Shown here piece after piece: positions 22,301 through 31,511 of a stretch of 64,000 bases of DNA. The notes beneath the pieces were generated by a model. The model searched no databases, was not told the DNA's origin, and saw nothing but the letters and a program-made list of their open reading frames with translations. This DNA is from Lyophyllum atratum (lineage: Eukaryota > Basidiomycota > Agaricomycetes > Agaricales > Lyophyllaceae): assembly GCA_014905825.1 (NCBI GenBank), contig JACGCN010000044.1:248001-312000 (forward strand). The letters are read 5' to 3'. How positions within the stretch are numbered: position 1 is the first letter of the stretch; each line of letters begins with the position of its first letter. The position numbers and the translations under genes are program-made.

Positions 22301-24187
22301 AGGGCCACGTCCTGTTAGGACAAAAGATATCAAAACAGTGGCATTAACAGTCCAACCATGTACGTACCTTGACGGCGCTGAATTTCTTTCTCAGAGCCCA
22401 TACACGTTGGGGCTTGAATCCAGACCTCTCCTTCGCTGACGCAGCACTAGCCTCGGAAGGGTTTGCGACAGAGAAGGTGAACAGTTCTCCATTGAATGAT
22501 AAGGCAGCGAACATGTCATCGCAGCTGGTTATTTTAGCGATCTTCGCGTCCCGGATCGCCTGAGGAGGCCGATATGGTTGCATGTCGGATGGAAATGCAT
22601 GACCAGGAAATCTGGAATGCAATCAATGAGAATATCCGCGCTGAAGTCTCTGTGAAGACCATTGCTTACAAGATTTTCACATGCCGATCATTCCATATAC
22701 AAATCACATCGTGGTTGACCAGTAAACATGCCATTGCAGAGTCCTGCAAAGAGTGTAAGCGGGGCAGATGGATAAGTCCGATGAATACGCACTGTGATTG
22801 AGATGGCGATGACGGGCTGAGTGACCTTCGTAGCTTTGCGGGGTAGTATTTGAACCGCCTGAGCCGCCTTGTCGTAGCCTACGGCCAAGTGGCTTAGAAG
22901 CGACACTATAATCATGAGTGAAAAGCATACCGAGCTGGCCGTTATTGGTACCCCATGTGTACACGTCGGTCTCAGTCCAACATGCCGAAGTGGTCCTGCA
23001 GGCTGCGACGCCCTTCACTACTTCCTTTTTCAAGGGCCCAAGAACCTTTTTTGGTATCGCTTGAATGGGCTCTTCTGTTCGCCCGAAGCTTTCTCCAGCC
23101 GGGCTTTCTATGACGTAACCCAATTGGGAGAATCGGTTTAACCCCCAACTAAGAACCTCGCCAGCTTTTGTGAGCGCCAACGTATGATCCTGTCCAAGGG
23201 CAACAGCGACGATGGTGTGAGGTAACTGCTGTAACTGCTTGAAGCTATATTGAGTGTGTTGACCAGGGCCCAGACTGGATGAAAGGAATGAGAAATAGTC
23301 GATGTGTCTTTTCTAGAAAGCCTCTAACCGTCCTCCACTTCCAAACCCGCAAAGACGCAGATTACCCTCGCCTTCCGATGTGATGATGGCTTCTCCAAAG
23401 TCAGTGAACATATATCCGGGCAAGAGAAATAAACTGACCAGTATGTAACTTCGACATTTGAACGTGACGAACGTAAAGGGGAAAGAATCGAGAAACGAGA
23501 TGCGCCTTCTCTGCCTGGATATTGCCTTCCTTTTTGTGGATGATGATCTGCTCAGGATGTGCCCTGTCCCCTCCGTCGGCAAAACCAAGAGCAGCATTCC
23601 TACGAGATGTTTGAGCACGAGGGTCGGACAGGTGAACGAAATGTTCTACCTATTTGCTCCCCATGTGTAAAGGTCGGCATAAGGTGCGTCCGCACTTGGT
23701 TTCGTTCCATTGAGAGTCGAATTGTAGAGATCGAACGCAGTGTATCCCTCGAGGTCTTGCAGCGACCTGTCCGTGTCTGGGCGTTGCAAGAGCAGTAGTC
23801 TAGTTTATTGTTAGATTTAGAAGCCGTGCAAAAAGAAGCCACGCACGCAGTTGGAATATTTGCGTTATAAAGTGCTCTGTGCAGAGGTGTCCAATGACTC
23901 TCGGTATCGGTAAGGTTCACGTCGATAGCTGGGTGACGCAGAAGCAGCCTGACATATTCCGTAGTATCCGGAGATGCGCAAGCAAGGTGAAGCACTGTTC
24001 TTCCCAACCAGTCCCGAGCATTAACATCACATACGGCCAAGGATGTTAATGGACTTGGTCGGGTCCACGATCTTCCGCCACTGCTGCTGAGGGCGCCACT
24101 GGATTGGCCGCGTTCAGCACTGCCATCGAGCAGGCGTTGAAAAGCCTGCTGGTTCCGAAGGTGGAAGTAGTCATGGAGCAAGTTCAT
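19341..24187 (-). CDS. Ankyrin-RCC1-BTB protein (IBTK-like)
   Basis: A large protein of roughly 1,450 residues. ATG 24185-24187 begins MNLLHDYFHLRNQQAF. Next come ankyrin repeats (DWLGRTVLHLACASPD, HWTPLHRALYNANIP, LEGYTAFDLYN), RCC1-type beta-propeller blades (ADLYTWG, ALGQDHTLALTKAGEVLSWG, TDVYTWGTNNGQLGY, DVALGSDGSIIVCTESGHVF) and two BTB/POZ domains. The first is GADVVIHLPSGFAFPAHRVI, the second is DVILRLSDRDVYCHSAILRS with RSLFFTSFF. A BACK-like helical part follows (NELLLDRLVLLCSVVILQHA), then a long basic Ser/Pro/Thr tail with a coiled coil (LLEIQEEEQALQAEADFL). Stop is TGA 19341-19343. Human IBTK has the same order and acts as a CUL3 substrate adaptor, so a ubiquitin-ligase adaptor role is a reasonable inference. 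About seven short introns keep one frame and no breaks were found. Confidence 0.85.
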
Positions 24188-24687
24188 GCAGGGTTATTGG
24201 CTGGACCGGGCGACCTCTGAAGGCAAAAAACCTCCAGTCGATCGTACTGTCCAAGGGTGCTGTGCTCGGTGTGAGTTGAGCACAGACTTGGGGTGGGCGT
24301 CTGAGAAAAAAATGCACAGATAAGTTATGCCAGAAGCAGTCACGGCGGCGCGGAGGCGAAATTTCTGAGTCAAACGTTTCCGATAACACACAAAATGCTG
24401 ACAAACGTGCTTGTTATGAACGTTGTTGGCAAACCCGTCGCGTCCCAATTCAGCAGGTGCGATTCACGAGGAATGTCCAAGCAATTTAAATACAATCGGA
24501 TTGTAACGCTACAATTACTACCGAAAATCACGTATACTTTCAAAACCTCCTGGGCTTTATCCGTCCATACAGGCTGAATAGTACATTTGGGTACATCCTC
24601 ATCTAGATGCAAGTAAAAGGGGAAAGGGGTTTTCAGCGAGAATTATACAGCACATGGGTGCGGGGGAGGGAGATAGGGAGGAATAAT
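24188..24687. other. Intergenic, no gene seen
   Basis: This is the upstream region of the IBTK-like gene and the 3' flank of the eIF3j gene. Only short open frames are present. I see no RNA gene or repeat. Confidence 0.5.
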
Positions 24688-25689
24688 CTACATGAAGTCA
24701 TCCACGTTGTTGCCAAAGTCATCCAGAGCTTCGTCATATAATTCGGTATCGTGCCTACGATATTGACTCATGAGCATCAGGCCAACTGTAATAAGAAAAA
24801 TCAAGCTTACTTGGCAGACGGTTTCGCAGCTCCTAGACCTGGCTTTGATGCAGCCTTGGATTTCTTTTTACCGCTTGCCTTGTCTCTCTGCTCCTTCTGC
24901 TTCTCGTTCGCAAGGGTGGTCAAACCACTCGCAGCCTTGCGTACCTCGACATCTTTCAACGGCATGGCCAATTCCCTAACATGGTGTTCGACAAAGGAGG
25001 CATAGAGTGGCTTGTTGTGATGTCGCTTGACGACGTATTCGATGATGCGCGATGACAATGTCTGGAAGTCTTCCTTGGTCCGGGGTTGGAAAGAAATGAG
25101 TGAATCCAACTCGGAAGACGACGTTCCTACAGATAACAATCAATATTCAAGTCATAACGAGGCGAGGCCAACATACCGCCCAGAGCGGCGGCCCCAAACA
25201 ACTCGGCAGCATTGTTGAGATCAGCGTTAAGTTCCCGCTCGCGGTCTAGCCGAGCTTTCTCCCGAGGATCTAGGACTGCATCTGAGTCGTACTCGTCATC
25301 GTCGTCCTGGTTAGCTGTTCTTGCGGCCTTTTCAGCCTCTTTCTCTGCGAGTTTCGCTTTCAGTGTGCCTTTCTTTTTCGGCGGCGCTGCTGTTGTAACA
25401 GGAACTGGTGCGTCTTCCTCCTCTGACGAGGCTTCCCAGTCGCTCTATTTGTAGTGATCGTCAGAGGTAACTCATAGAATATAAGAAGGGACATACCACT
25501 GGGTTCTCCTCATCTTCATCCTCTCCTTCCCACTTAGCTTTCGCCTTCGGGACTACTTTTGGTGCAGAGGGTGGAGTAGCAGCCTTGGCCGCGGTATCAC
25601 TGTCAGATTCTTCTGCTTGCCGATCCGGATATATCTGTGAGATCGAGCAAGGAATATAGTAGCTTGTGAAACTTACCCCAGTCAGACAT
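24688..25689 (-). CDS. HCR1: Translation initiation factor eIF3 subunit J
   Basis: eIF3j is a loosely bound eIF3 subunit at the 40S decoding centre, with roles in start-site selection, ribosome recycling and rRNA processing (yeast Hcr1). The start is ATG 25687-25689 (MSDW and an early intron). Next come an acidic N-terminus (ESDSDTAAKAA, KWEGEDEDEENP, SDWEASSEEEDAP), a Lys-rich helix (KKKGTLKAKLAEKEAEKAAR), LDPREKARLDRERELNADLN and NAAELFGAAALGG. The conserved core is SLISFQPRTKEDFQTLSSRI and HHNKPLYASFVEHHVRELAM. The C-terminus is basic (KQKEQRDKASGKKKSKAASK) and ends ALDDFGNNVDDFM before TAG 24688-24690. Order and length (about 260 aa) match the family. It is head-to-head with COQ9. Confidence 0.9.
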
Positions 25690-25818
25690 GATTAGTGCCC
25701 AGTTGGCAGATGGTTTAAGTCGAGAGCAAGTTTGATAAAAACTGATCGGTCGGCGATTCAGTTGGTCCCGAATTCCGACATTCCGTTTCTCACCTCCGCT
25801 GCTGCTAGTGTCACCATC
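25690..25818. promoter_or_regulatory. Bidirectional promoter, eIF3j / COQ9
   Basis: There are 129 bp between the two ATGs, the tightest divergent pair in the window. A CT-rich stretch (TTTCTCACCTCCGCTGCTGC) precedes the COQ9 start, the usual initiator-like context in fungi. No TATA box is seen. Confidence 0.5.
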
Positions 25819-26680
25819 ATGTCGAGGTGAGTCGTTTCCGCGTTGTGGTTAACGACATTCTTAGCTTATATCGGCTACCGAAGTGCACGACTACTTGAAC
25901 TCGCCATTCCCCTGGTCAGGACACATGGCTTCACTCGGGAGGTTCTGGCACGCTCCGTTTTGACATTGCCAGCTTCCGAAGCTCATTCAGAGCCATTATC
26001 GGACACCGCTGTCACCGCTCTATTTGGAAGAGGTGACCTCGCTCGGAGAACGCTTATTCGTGCATGGCTTGACGCCGGCATTCGTCACATACAATCTGCT
26101 CCTCCTAATTCCACACTGAAGCAGGTACTCCAGGCGAGATTAGAATTCAACGAGCCTGTACTTCACCATCTCCCGGAGGTCCGTATCGTACCTCCTAAAT
26201 TGTGACAGCATGACTACAAGTATCTCTTCTCCAGGCATTTGCTCTGCTGGCCTCTCCGACACTCGGACCGCTGCTTCTTGACCCTCGACCAGCGCTCCAA
26301 CATGCAGTCAAGATCGCAGACGAAGCCTGTCATGTGACTGGAGACGTGTCTCTGCAGGTGAGCGACTCGAATATCGCACTACATCCTTTCTAACCGTCAT
26401 TAGTTGGCTTGGTATGCACGTAGAGGCTCTCTAGCTGCCATCTACACGGCTTCAGGTAATGCAACATCTAGCTAAGTGCACATCGACATGACCTCATATT
26501 ATATCGTCCCCTTCCACAGAACTTCACCAGCTAACGTCTCCGTCCACTGCGTCTGAATTTCTGAGCTCCCTTCTTGATGCATCCTCCTCACTCAAATCGT
26601 CGTTGGATGAGGTCAATCTCTTCTCTTCGTACATCGTCAAAAGTTGGGCTGGTATCATTAAGAGCTCTGGTATCATTTAG
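25819..26680 (+). CDS. COQ9: Ubiquinone biosynthesis protein COQ9
   Basis: Coq9 is a mitochondrial lipid-binding protein with a TetR-like fold that supports COQ7 hydroxylase in coenzyme Q synthesis. The proposed start is ATG 25819 in an 8-nt exon (MS plus AG). Splicing to the AAG acceptor just before TGCACGACTACTTG gives MSSARLLELAIPLVRTHGFT. The COQ9 core follows: TREVLARSVLTLPASE, LSDTAVTALFGRGDLARRTL, QVLQARLEFNEPVLHHLPE, FALLASPTLGPLLLDPRPAL, VKIADEACHVTGD, LAWYARRGSLAAIYTAS, then LHQLTSPSTASEFLSSLLD and SYIVKSWAGIIKSSGII, TAG 26678-26680. Introns lie after LPE, SLQ and TAS. The ATG at 25843 would keep intron sequence as coding and is less likely. The N-terminus has little obvious presequence, so the start is the least certain point. 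Confidence 0.88.
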
Positions 26681-27067
26681 TTCCTTGTACTTTGCGTCAG
26701 TCCTTCCTTCCCGTTTGATGTGCCACAGAGGATTCAAGTCAATTTACTCCCTGAAGCATTGCGAGCTTCCAGTTAGCCAGGGCTTGTTTTTCTCACCAAC
26801 ACTTCTCGCCGATTAACTATATTCTATATTCTATTACAGTAATATTCACAGCGGTAGACTTATCTGGGATCTTGCGCAACGCAGACGCGAACAGAATGTG
26901 ACAAGCGGTGGTTCTGTTTACTGTAAAGTTGCATCTCTTTGTCGAATTGGATGAACCCAGGATGAACCCACCTCCAACAAGAGCGACTGGCCGAGTGATG
27001 CCAATGGTTACTCCTGTCATTTAAATCATCTGTTGTCTCTTCTGCTACGCAATATACATGAAGATGA

Positions 27068-27625
27068 GCCCACTGTCTGCCCCTGCCTTTTGAACCGAAC
27101 TTCACCTCCCGCTACCCCGTCGTCCTGGACCATCCGTTAGCCGAATTTTTTTCCATGATGAATAGGAACATCTACAGGTCATGCACACGTCACTCGATTG
27201 TCTACAATGTCGAGCTGCTCAACGCCGACACCATCGCCGTCCCCCAAGCAACGACAACGACCCTCGCCGACATTAGTGTTCGAACTACTATTTGAGGCTC
27301 ATGACACAGAGGAGAGCGCTGTTCGACAACTTCCGCGGCAATTCTTCACTATACATGAGGCTGTACCGGTGATTTTCGGCCTTGTGGAAACCCATATATC
27401 ACTTTCTGGAATTCGACATGGGACGAGGAGGCCAAGATCGCTCTCGCACTCCCTGCGAGAGCAAGACGAACTCCGGAATCAGTGTCGCGCGCGGTGCGGA
27501 AGTTGAGAAAGTTCGAGGATGTGCAGGAAGGTAAAACGAGGGTCGCGGAGACTATGATGCAGGGTGAATGTGCGGGTTGGGTGAGGAGCACGGTACAGGG
27601 TCAAACGCACAGTGGTCATATGTAA
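27068..27625 (+). pseudogene. Unrecognised coding-like stretch, possibly broken gene
   Basis: Protein-like sequence appears in successive frames. First is LPFEPNFTSRYPVVLDHPLA then EFFSMMNRNIYRS and IVYNVELLNADTIAVPQ. Then, in another frame, RALFDNFRGNSSLYMRLYR. Then, in a third, NPYITFWNSTWDEEAKIALA followed by a basic segment and GHM, TAA 27623-27625. An AG at about 27067 could be the acceptor of an upstream exon. I do not recognise the family. The frame changes do not sit at clear introns, so it may be a decayed gene or one whose small introns I cannot place. Confidence 0.3.
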
Positions 27626-28629
27626 CATGTAAGACCTCCCCAGTTCTTCCCCTCAGGTCTTTCGTGTTGATAAGCTCGCGCTATTACTAGCACATATCGT
27701 TTGATACCACACGCTATTCTAAGATATAGCCCCAAGGAATCGGCCAGGGTCTCCTGGCCCCGAGTGGTTGTTGGTCTATTCGATCTGGTACGATCTTAGC
27801 AGAACCTTGTATCTTGACTCAACAGAAAGTACGTGAGATACTGAAAGAGAGTTTTTTTGAAGATCGTTCTCCTCCATGCCCGACTCCGTTCGAAAGTCTC
27901 AAAAGGGGTCGATAGACCTAAGACCTTGCGCCGATCCAATCCTCGTCACAAGATTCTCTCCTCACGAATTCATCACGCTACTGCTAGTATATCATACCGG
28001 TTCATGGCCAGATTCACTATTCATATTCAACCCGGGCGTTACGTGATAGATAACCCTCAAGGAGATCATGCCCTCCCATCTATCTCGTTCGACCCACTGT
28101 AACTGTGGAATACTTCGATTAGGGGCATCCCCTTCACATGCGAAACGCACTAGGAAAGGACAATACCCACGAAGGCTGTTCTCAAAATCGCTCGGGTTTC
28201 TTGTCCGGACACTTGGCGTCCATTTCTGTCCGAACTGGGCATGGCCTAGGGGGAAAAATCGATCTTGTCGGTCCAAGACAGGGAAGTTTCATTCGGCTTG
28301 CACCGCCGTCACCTCGAAAGCTGCGAGAAACACATTTTTGGCGGGTTTCCCGCCGTTTCAGCAGGGTTTGTGGGGGAAAAAAGTCAGGTGGGCTGCGTTC
28401 GGCCCAGCATACACCTCGTTTGTTTCCAAAGCCCAAGAATTTGACCGGATATCGTACCTTCCGCCCATAAATCCGTCATTCTGTCCTGACTGAGACATGG
28501 CTGTCGTGTCCCGAAGGTCTCAAATTTGTCCGGATCCGGGAACTGTTTCGGTCAGGATTGGCAGAGGTTCCTACGAGGAGCTTACGATAGTCGGCGTGTC
28601 TTCTTTCCACGCGGCTATTTTTAACTTCC

Positions 28630-28640
28630 ACAGTATAAAT
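28630..28640 (+). promoter_or_regulatory. TATA-like element upstream of amino-acid transporter
   Basis: The string AGTATAAATA lies about 45 bp before the ATG at 28677. This distance suits a fungal TATA box only if the 5' leader is short. Confidence 0.45.
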
Positions 28641-28676
28641 ACCTTGAAGGAAGCCCGGCTCCTCCACCTATCCTCG

Positions 28677-31269
28677 ATGGCGTCAACACCTGAGAAAACG
28701 AGTGAAAAGATCGAAACGCCCAACTCGACGGAGGATCTGGCCGGAGATGCCCCCTTTCAAGACACAGCCCCTGGTTCGCATGTTGTCTTCGAAGACTACC
28801 TCCACTATGCTGCTATACAACGGCGATTCGAAGATGGTCACCTGACACCTGAGGCTCCAGAGAAGAAGCGGAACTGGATGTCCCAGCTGTCAGACCACAA
28901 AGGGCCCAATATCAACGTCGATGTACGCAGTGCCGGTAACCCTAACGTCAGCGAAGAGAATACCGAACGAATCAATGCGTTGAGGGCACTGAGGACAGCC
29001 TCTTGGGCCTCGGTGTTCTACCTGATTACGACTGACATCCTCGGTCCTTTCAACGCGCCATATGCTATCTCTCAAGTTGGCTGGGTGCCAGGTGAGTATC
29101 TTCAATCCAAGACATCTTGGATCTACCTTCTAAACATCGATAGGTATCCTGCTATACTTCTTCAGTCGGTAGACCCCATTTCTGTGCCGTTGACCTTGCT
29201 GACGCTGTGGGACTTAGTGGGCCTGGCGGCACTGTATACGGGCCTCATCCTCTGGCGATTATACATCCGATTGGATTCATTGAAGTATCCGTTGAAGACC
29301 TATGCGGATATCGCTGAGCGCATTTTCGGGAGAACCGCCCGTCACGTTTGCACTGTCCTCCAGAGCTTACAGTTGATCGTCAATGTGGGTGTCGTTATAT
29401 CCACAGCGCGCAAATCCTCATGAATCTTCATCAGGTCGCGACGATTTGTCTAAGCAACGGCCAGGCTTTATCCCAAATGAGCAAAAATGGGGTACGTAGA
29501 GTTTCAGCTATAGAGTTAAACTACCAATAATAAATCTCGCTGGACTCTAGCTCTGCTTCTCGATCTGCATTCTCATATGGGTGCTATTGGGCATGGTTGT
29601 CGGCCAGATTCGCACTCTGAAGGTTCATCGTTGCACTGCGAATTTATTTGGGCAAATCTGACATCAGCTCTCAATAGAACTTTGGGTGGCTGGCTAACAG
29701 CGCTGTATGGTACGACCCTTGTTCGTCGCTTTGCGCCACTTGCTCATGGCTCGCGTAGGTTAAATCTGCTTATTATCTTCATCTCCATGGGCGTTGTCGC
29801 GCATAGTCCCCCGAACTTCGAGGCTGCAAAGAAATCTCTCAATGTTGACCCAGGGCCCGTCGTAACTGCAGCATTTGTGAAGTTACCGCTATTTAACAAG
29901 GTAGAAGATGTCATCTTCCGAAAGTCAAGGTCGCCAGCTGACTGTATATGTAGATTAACGGTATCATGAATATGGTCAGGAAACGCTATAACATGCCTGG
30001 CACAAGAGTTCTCTTCATTAATCGGTTGACAGGTATTCGCTTATGGAGGAGCCATGATATTCCCGGAGATAGTGGGTGTACAGCATTTCATCAATACAGC
30101 TTTGCTTACTTACATTGAATCGTCTTCAGATGGCTGAAATGAGACGTCCTATGGACTTCTGGAAAGGTATGGTGGGTAAGGTTCCGTCTTACATATCGAC
30201 ATAAAGTGATTGTTTCTTGTAGGCCATGGCTCAAGGGCTGATTTTCTCCGCATACCTACTTTTTGGGGCCTTTTTCTATGTTCGCCATTTCAGCTCGTAT
30301 TTATGAATGGTATTACTCATATGCTGTAGGCATTCCAAGGGCAATTTACACTTCCTTTGGCCTACCAAGGCCTTAGTATTTTTGCCTGGCAGACCGTCGG
30401 TGAGCATCATCCTACACATCCGTGTCAGTCACTCATCATTTGCATGGCAGGAAACAGTATCTCTCTCGTAACTGGGATTATCGCTGCTGGGCTGTATGGA
30501 AACATCGGAATTAGTTGCGTCGCCACTTTTTCAATTTTGATTCGTTCTTACATATCTATATATATCAGAGGTGGCCTACACCAATATCGTAGAAGACTGG
30601 TTCAAGGGCCCTCCTCTCATGTCCCGAAAAGGTCGAGTCATTTGGTCTAGTAAGTTACACCGAGTACTTTCCTGTCAACCCTGCTTACTGCTTAAAATAT
30701 TCAGCAATGGTCATTGCATATTGGGCACTTGGTCAGGCGTCTTAAGTACTCTCGCCGAAAGTAAACTTATTGGTCTTCCACAGCATTCATCATTGGCTCC
30801 GCAATCCCTCAAGTGCAGACAATTACAGGTCTCATCGCAGCCATTGCCATCATGCAATTTAGCTACACATTCCCACTCTTTCTGAGGGTGGGCTACGATG
30901 TCATCACAGACGCTATGATGGCCGATGAGGCGTTTGCTCCTGGAAAGGGAGCCAGTGGGCGCGTCGATAATTGGAGCCAGTGGTCTCGTTGGAAGCGGGT
31001 ATGGATGGACCCTGTAAAACTGGTCATCGAAGTTATGTTCATCATGTCGACAGGGCCTCTTTTCGGGAAGATGGTACTTTAAACTTTTAAATCTGGTGCT
31101 GGGTCTGGGAGCTTTGGCAATGGCATGTCTAGGTGAGTAATCAGTTCAAGTTTGCCAGATTGAATTTTACAACGACTTTTTAGGTATGTGGGGTGCTGGA
31201 GAATCAATCAAAGCTGTGTTCGCGAATAGCGCAGCTGCCACATCTTTCGGATGTAGTCCCCCTGTGTAG
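28677..31269 (+). CDS. Amino-acid transporter, AAAP (Aa_trans) family
   Basis: A polytopic permease of the amino acid/auxin permease family, probably plasma-membrane or vacuolar amino-acid transport. The start is ATG 28677 (MASTPEKTSEKIETP). After a hydrophilic N-terminus of about 90 residues come LRALRTASWASVFYLITTDI, GPFNAPYAISQVGW, a Leu-rich helix (VGLAALYTGLILWRL) and KTYADIAERIFG. Further blocks are ICLSNGQALSQMSKNGLCFS, WVLLGMVVGQIRTLK, NFGWLANSAVWLNLLIIFIS, NPGPVV-type linker, NGIMNMVFAYGGAMIFPEI, MAEMRRPMDFWKG, AFQGQFTLPLAYQGLSIF, GNSISLVTGIIAAGLYGN, VAYTNIVEDWFKGPPLMS and AFIIGSAIPQVQTITG. It ends FANSAAATSFGCSPPV, TAG 31267-31269. A dozen or more short introns are needed; each one I checked preserved the frame. 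The substrate cannot be told from sequence. Confidence 0.87.
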
Positions 31270-31511
31270 ATATAGTGGTAGTGGTACTAGTGATACTGCC
31301 CACAGGCGGTCCCGACAAGCAACATATAATATATGATATCACTTTGCCTTGACTCTGCCAATTTGTGTGTACTTGCGCGTAATTTTGACACCTGTATTAT
31401 TGGCCCGCCGGGCCGGGACGCCGCCACCTTCCTGCCTTGAACAAATTGAACCCAGCTTGAACCTCAAAAAAATTTCAACTCGTAATCAGGCTTTTCCTTC
31501 AATGGTCCATT

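Larger units (their letters stand above)
26681..28676. other. Long intergenic stretch, one doubtful gene inside
   Basis: About 2 kb lies between COQ9 and the amino-acid transporter. A doubtful coding stretch at about 27068-27625 is listed separately. The rest shows no recognisable gene. Points of note are a GGCGGG-TTT-CCCGCC hairpin at 28340-28354, several TGTCCGRAC-like strings between 28200 and 28540, and a TATA box at about 28632. Confidence 0.5.

Noticed and set aside
28497..28676. N-terminal extension of the amino-acid transporter from an ATG at 28497
   Set aside because: The TATA-like string at about 28632 and the conventional start context at 28677 favour the downstream ATG; the extension has no domain.
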